From an uncultured Collinsella sp. (lineage in GTDB: Bacteria > Actinomycetota > Coriobacteriia > Coriobacteriales > Coriobacteriaceae): DNA of 7,151 nt. A model generated the notes under the pieces. The model saw only the letters and a list, made by a program, of their open reading frames with translations. It was not told where the DNA came from and searched no databases. A program made the position numbers and the translations under genes. Below are positions 5,757-7,151 of this stretch, piece by piece. The stretch's first letter is position 1, and each line of letters starts with the position of its first letter. The DNA lies in NCBI GenBank assembly GCA_900557505.1, contig USTC01000049.1:1-7151 (forward strand), read 5' to 3'.

Positions 5757-5903
5757 GGTGCCTCTTTCTATTGCGGATACATATCGAGCACAGTTCTACC
5801 ACGCCATTGGCATCTAATTATGGTGCCCCTGTGTTCCATCAACTCACCGTGCCCAGTGCCGTGTCCATCCCCTCCGCGCGCAAACTTTTTCTGCACATGC
5901 GCC

Positions 5904-5920
5904 CGTTGCGGGGTGCAACG
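5904..5920. promoter_or_regulatory. Inverted repeat upstream of purH (distal)
   Basis: CGTTGC (5904-5909) and GCAACG (5915-5920) are exact reverse complements around GGGGT. The site lies 114 bases before the purH start, in the interval shared with the divergent GNAT gene. It could be a repressor or activator half of the purH control region. It does not match the PurR consensus of E. coli or Bacillus as I know them. Six-base arms can arise by chance. Confidence 0.35.
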
Positions 5921-5935
5921 TCGCGCTCGATGCGC

Positions 5936-5959
5936 TACATTGAATCAGTATTTTCAATG
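5936..5959 (+). promoter_or_regulatory. Possible purH promoter -10 with overlapping inverted repeat
   Basis: TACATT (5936-5941) is a plausible -10 box, with GTGCAA 17 bases upstream as a poor -35. CATTGAA (5938-5944) and TTCAATG (5953-5959) are exact reverse complements around 8 bases and overlap the -10 and the predicted start point. A protein bound here would block transcription. The leader to the purH ATG would be about 85 bases and contains no purine riboswitch signature that I can recognise. Symmetry is seen; function is inferred. Confidence 0.4.
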
Positions 5960-6033
5960 CCGCTGCGCGAGCGCTGCAGATCGACGTATCACCGACTCAC
6001 AGAGCACGGCGGCGTACCAGACAGGAGGACTGC

Positions 6034-7151
6034 ATGGGATCTGATGTGAAGATCGCACGCGCGTTGATCTCGGTTACCGATAAGACGGGCGTCGTCGATT
6101 TCGCACGGACGCTGGTTGACGACTTTGGCGTCGAGATCATCTCTACGGGCGGCACGGCTCGTGCCATCGAGGACGCGGGCGTTCCCGTAACCCCCATCGA
6201 GGAGTTCACGGGCTACCCCGAGATGATGGACGGCCGCGTTAAGACCCTGCACCCCAAGGTTCACGGCGCGCTGCTGGCCCGCCGCGATTCCGAGCAGCAC
6301 ATGCAGGAGGCCGCTCAGCACGGCATTAAGCTGATCGACCTGGTCGTCGTCAACCTGTACGAGTTCGAGAAGACCGTCGCCAACCCCGAGGTCACCTTCG
6401 CGGATGCCATCGAGCACATCGACATCGGTGGCCCCTCCATGCTGCGCTCTGCCGCCAAGAACGCCACGAGCGTTACCGTCATTTCCGACCCGGCCGACTA
6501 CGACGCCGTCCTGGCCGAGATGCGCGAGACCGGTGGCTGCACCACGCTTTCCACCCGTCGTCGCCTGCAGGTGAAGGTCTACCAGACCACCGCCGCCTAC
6601 GACACGGCTATCTCCCGTTGGCTTGCCGCCCAGGCAAGCGACGTGGCGGACACCTCTGCCAAGCTCGAGATCTCGCTGGAGAAGGTCGACGACCTGCGCT
6701 ATGGCGAGAACCCGCAGCAGAAAGCCACAGTCTATCGCTTTGCCGAGGGCTGCGAGAACACCGCGAGCTCGCAGTTCCCGCTCGTGGGCTCCAAGCAGAT
6801 CCAGGGCAAGCCGCTCAGCTACAACAACTATCTGGATGCCGACGCCGCCTGGAACCTGGTCCGCGAGTTCGACGAGCCGGCCTGCGTGATCCTCAAGCAC
6901 CAGAATCCCTGCGGTTCTGCCGTTGCCGAGGACATCACGGCCGCCTACGACCGCGCCTTCGCCTGCGATCCCAAGAGCGCCTTTGGCGGCATCATCGCCT
7001 GCAACCGCGAGGTTCCCTTTGATCTGGTTGAGCACTTTGCCGATCAGAACAAGCAGTTCGTCGAGGTCATCATCGCCCCGAGCTACACCGATGAGGCGCT
7101 CGAGCGCATGGCTAAGCGCCCCAACCTGCGCGTGCTGGCTACCGGCGGCGT
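6034..7151 (+). CDS. purH: Bifunctional AICAR formyltransferase/IMP cyclohydrolase, N-terminal 372 residues
   Basis: PurH catalyses the last two steps of IMP synthesis: formylation of AICAR using 10-formyltetrahydrofolate, then ring closure to IMP in the cytosol. The N-terminal cyclohydrolase (MGS-like) domain shows LISVTDKTG (11-19), STGGTA (37-42) and DGRVKTLHPKVHGALL (66-81). The transformylase domain shows RYGENPQQ (222-229), GKPLSYNNYLDADAAW (258-273) and L-K288-H289-Q-NPCG, where the Lys-His pair is the known catalytic pair. SAFGGIIACNREV (315-327) follows. AGGAGG (6023-6028) stands 5 bases before the ATG, an optimal ribosome site that fixes the start. The frame is open to the window end; full-length relatives have roughly 500-530 residues, so about 70 percent is present. 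It starts a plus-strand unit divergent from the GNAT gene. No frameshift or missing key residue is seen. Confidence 0.97.
   Translation, partial: MGSDVKIARALISVTDKTGVVDFARTLVDDFGVEIISTGGTARAIEDAGVPVTPIEEFTGYPEMMDGRVKTLHPKVHGALLARRDSEQHMQEAAQHGIKLIDLVVVNLYEFEKTVANPEVTFADAIEHIDIGGPSMLRSAAKNATSVTVISDPADYDAVLAEMRETGGCTTLSTRRRLQVKVYQTTAAYDTAISRWLAAQASDVADTSAKLEISLEKVDDLRYGENPQQKATVYRFAEGCENTASSQFPLVGSKQIQGKPLSYNNYLDADAAWNLVREFDEPACVILKHQNPCGSAVAEDITAAYDRAFACDPKSAFGGIIACNREVPFDLVEHFADQNKQFVEVIIAPSYTDEALERMAKRPNLRVLATGG

Noticed and set aside
5757..5815. A possible promoter for the GNAT gene (TATGTA on the minus strand).
   Set aside because: No acceptable -35 stands at the right distance, so the match is no better than chance.
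5897..6049. A short plus-strand open frame of about 50 codons ending inside purH.
   Set aside because: It overlaps the purH ribosome site and start in another frame, has no ribosome site of its own, and shows no recognisable domain.
5989..7035. A 348-residue minus-strand open frame opposite purH.
   Set aside because: The plus strand encodes an unmistakable PurH with all key motifs; the antisense frame is Gly/Val/Leu-rich low-information translation.

Overview
The window is GC-rich, densely coded bacterial DNA. Gene content and style (DUF2207 membrane protein with a glycine tail, GluQ-RS, purH with a strong AGGAGG site, recurrent GTCCC-type intergenic repeats) suggest an actinobacterium of the Coriobacteriia, with Collinsella or a close relative as the best guess. 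This is inference from style; no marker gene proves it.

Layout, left to right. Positions 1-528 (+) hold the 3' part of a calcineurin-like phosphoesterase gene. A perfect 12-bp inverted repeat (567-610) separates it from a minus-strand two-gene operon (651-1387). That operon encodes a DUF1778/TacA-type ribbon-helix-helix antitoxin and a TacT-type GNAT toxin. The two genes overlap by ATGA, and a near-perfect palindromic operator sits inside the promoter spacer. The toxin gene is clearly less GC-rich than its neighbours, as expected for an acquired module. Next on the minus strand is gluQ (1503-2522), for glutamyl-Q tRNA(Asp) synthetase, with a -10-like box placed so that its mRNA may be leaderless.

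Positions 2523-3031 hold no convincing gene. They contain a strong orphan 13-bp hairpin, a weaker hairpin, and a two-unit GTCCC repeat element upstream of the DUF2207 gene. The DUF2207 gene (3032-4975, +) encodes a secreted-start, three-TM protein with a Gly-rich tail and ends at a textbook intrinsic terminator. Immediately after that terminator lies a second copy of the GTCCC element with the same 27-nt period and the same central palindrome position, so the gene is bracketed by the two copies. A minus-strand GNAT acetyltransferase (5115-5756) follows.

Positions 5757-6033 are a divergent regulatory interval with two inverted repeats. purH (6034 to the window end, +) encodes the bifunctional AICAR transformylase/IMP cyclohydrolase and is cut by the window edge.

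Apart from the toxin-antitoxin pair, the genes appear to be independent units: purine synthesis, tRNA queuosine modification, envelope, and acetyl transfer. No tRNA, rRNA, CRISPR array or insertion sequence was seen. The observations most worth following up are the paired GTCCC elements and the operator-in-promoter design of the TA module. I did not find a convincing new multi-gene system.
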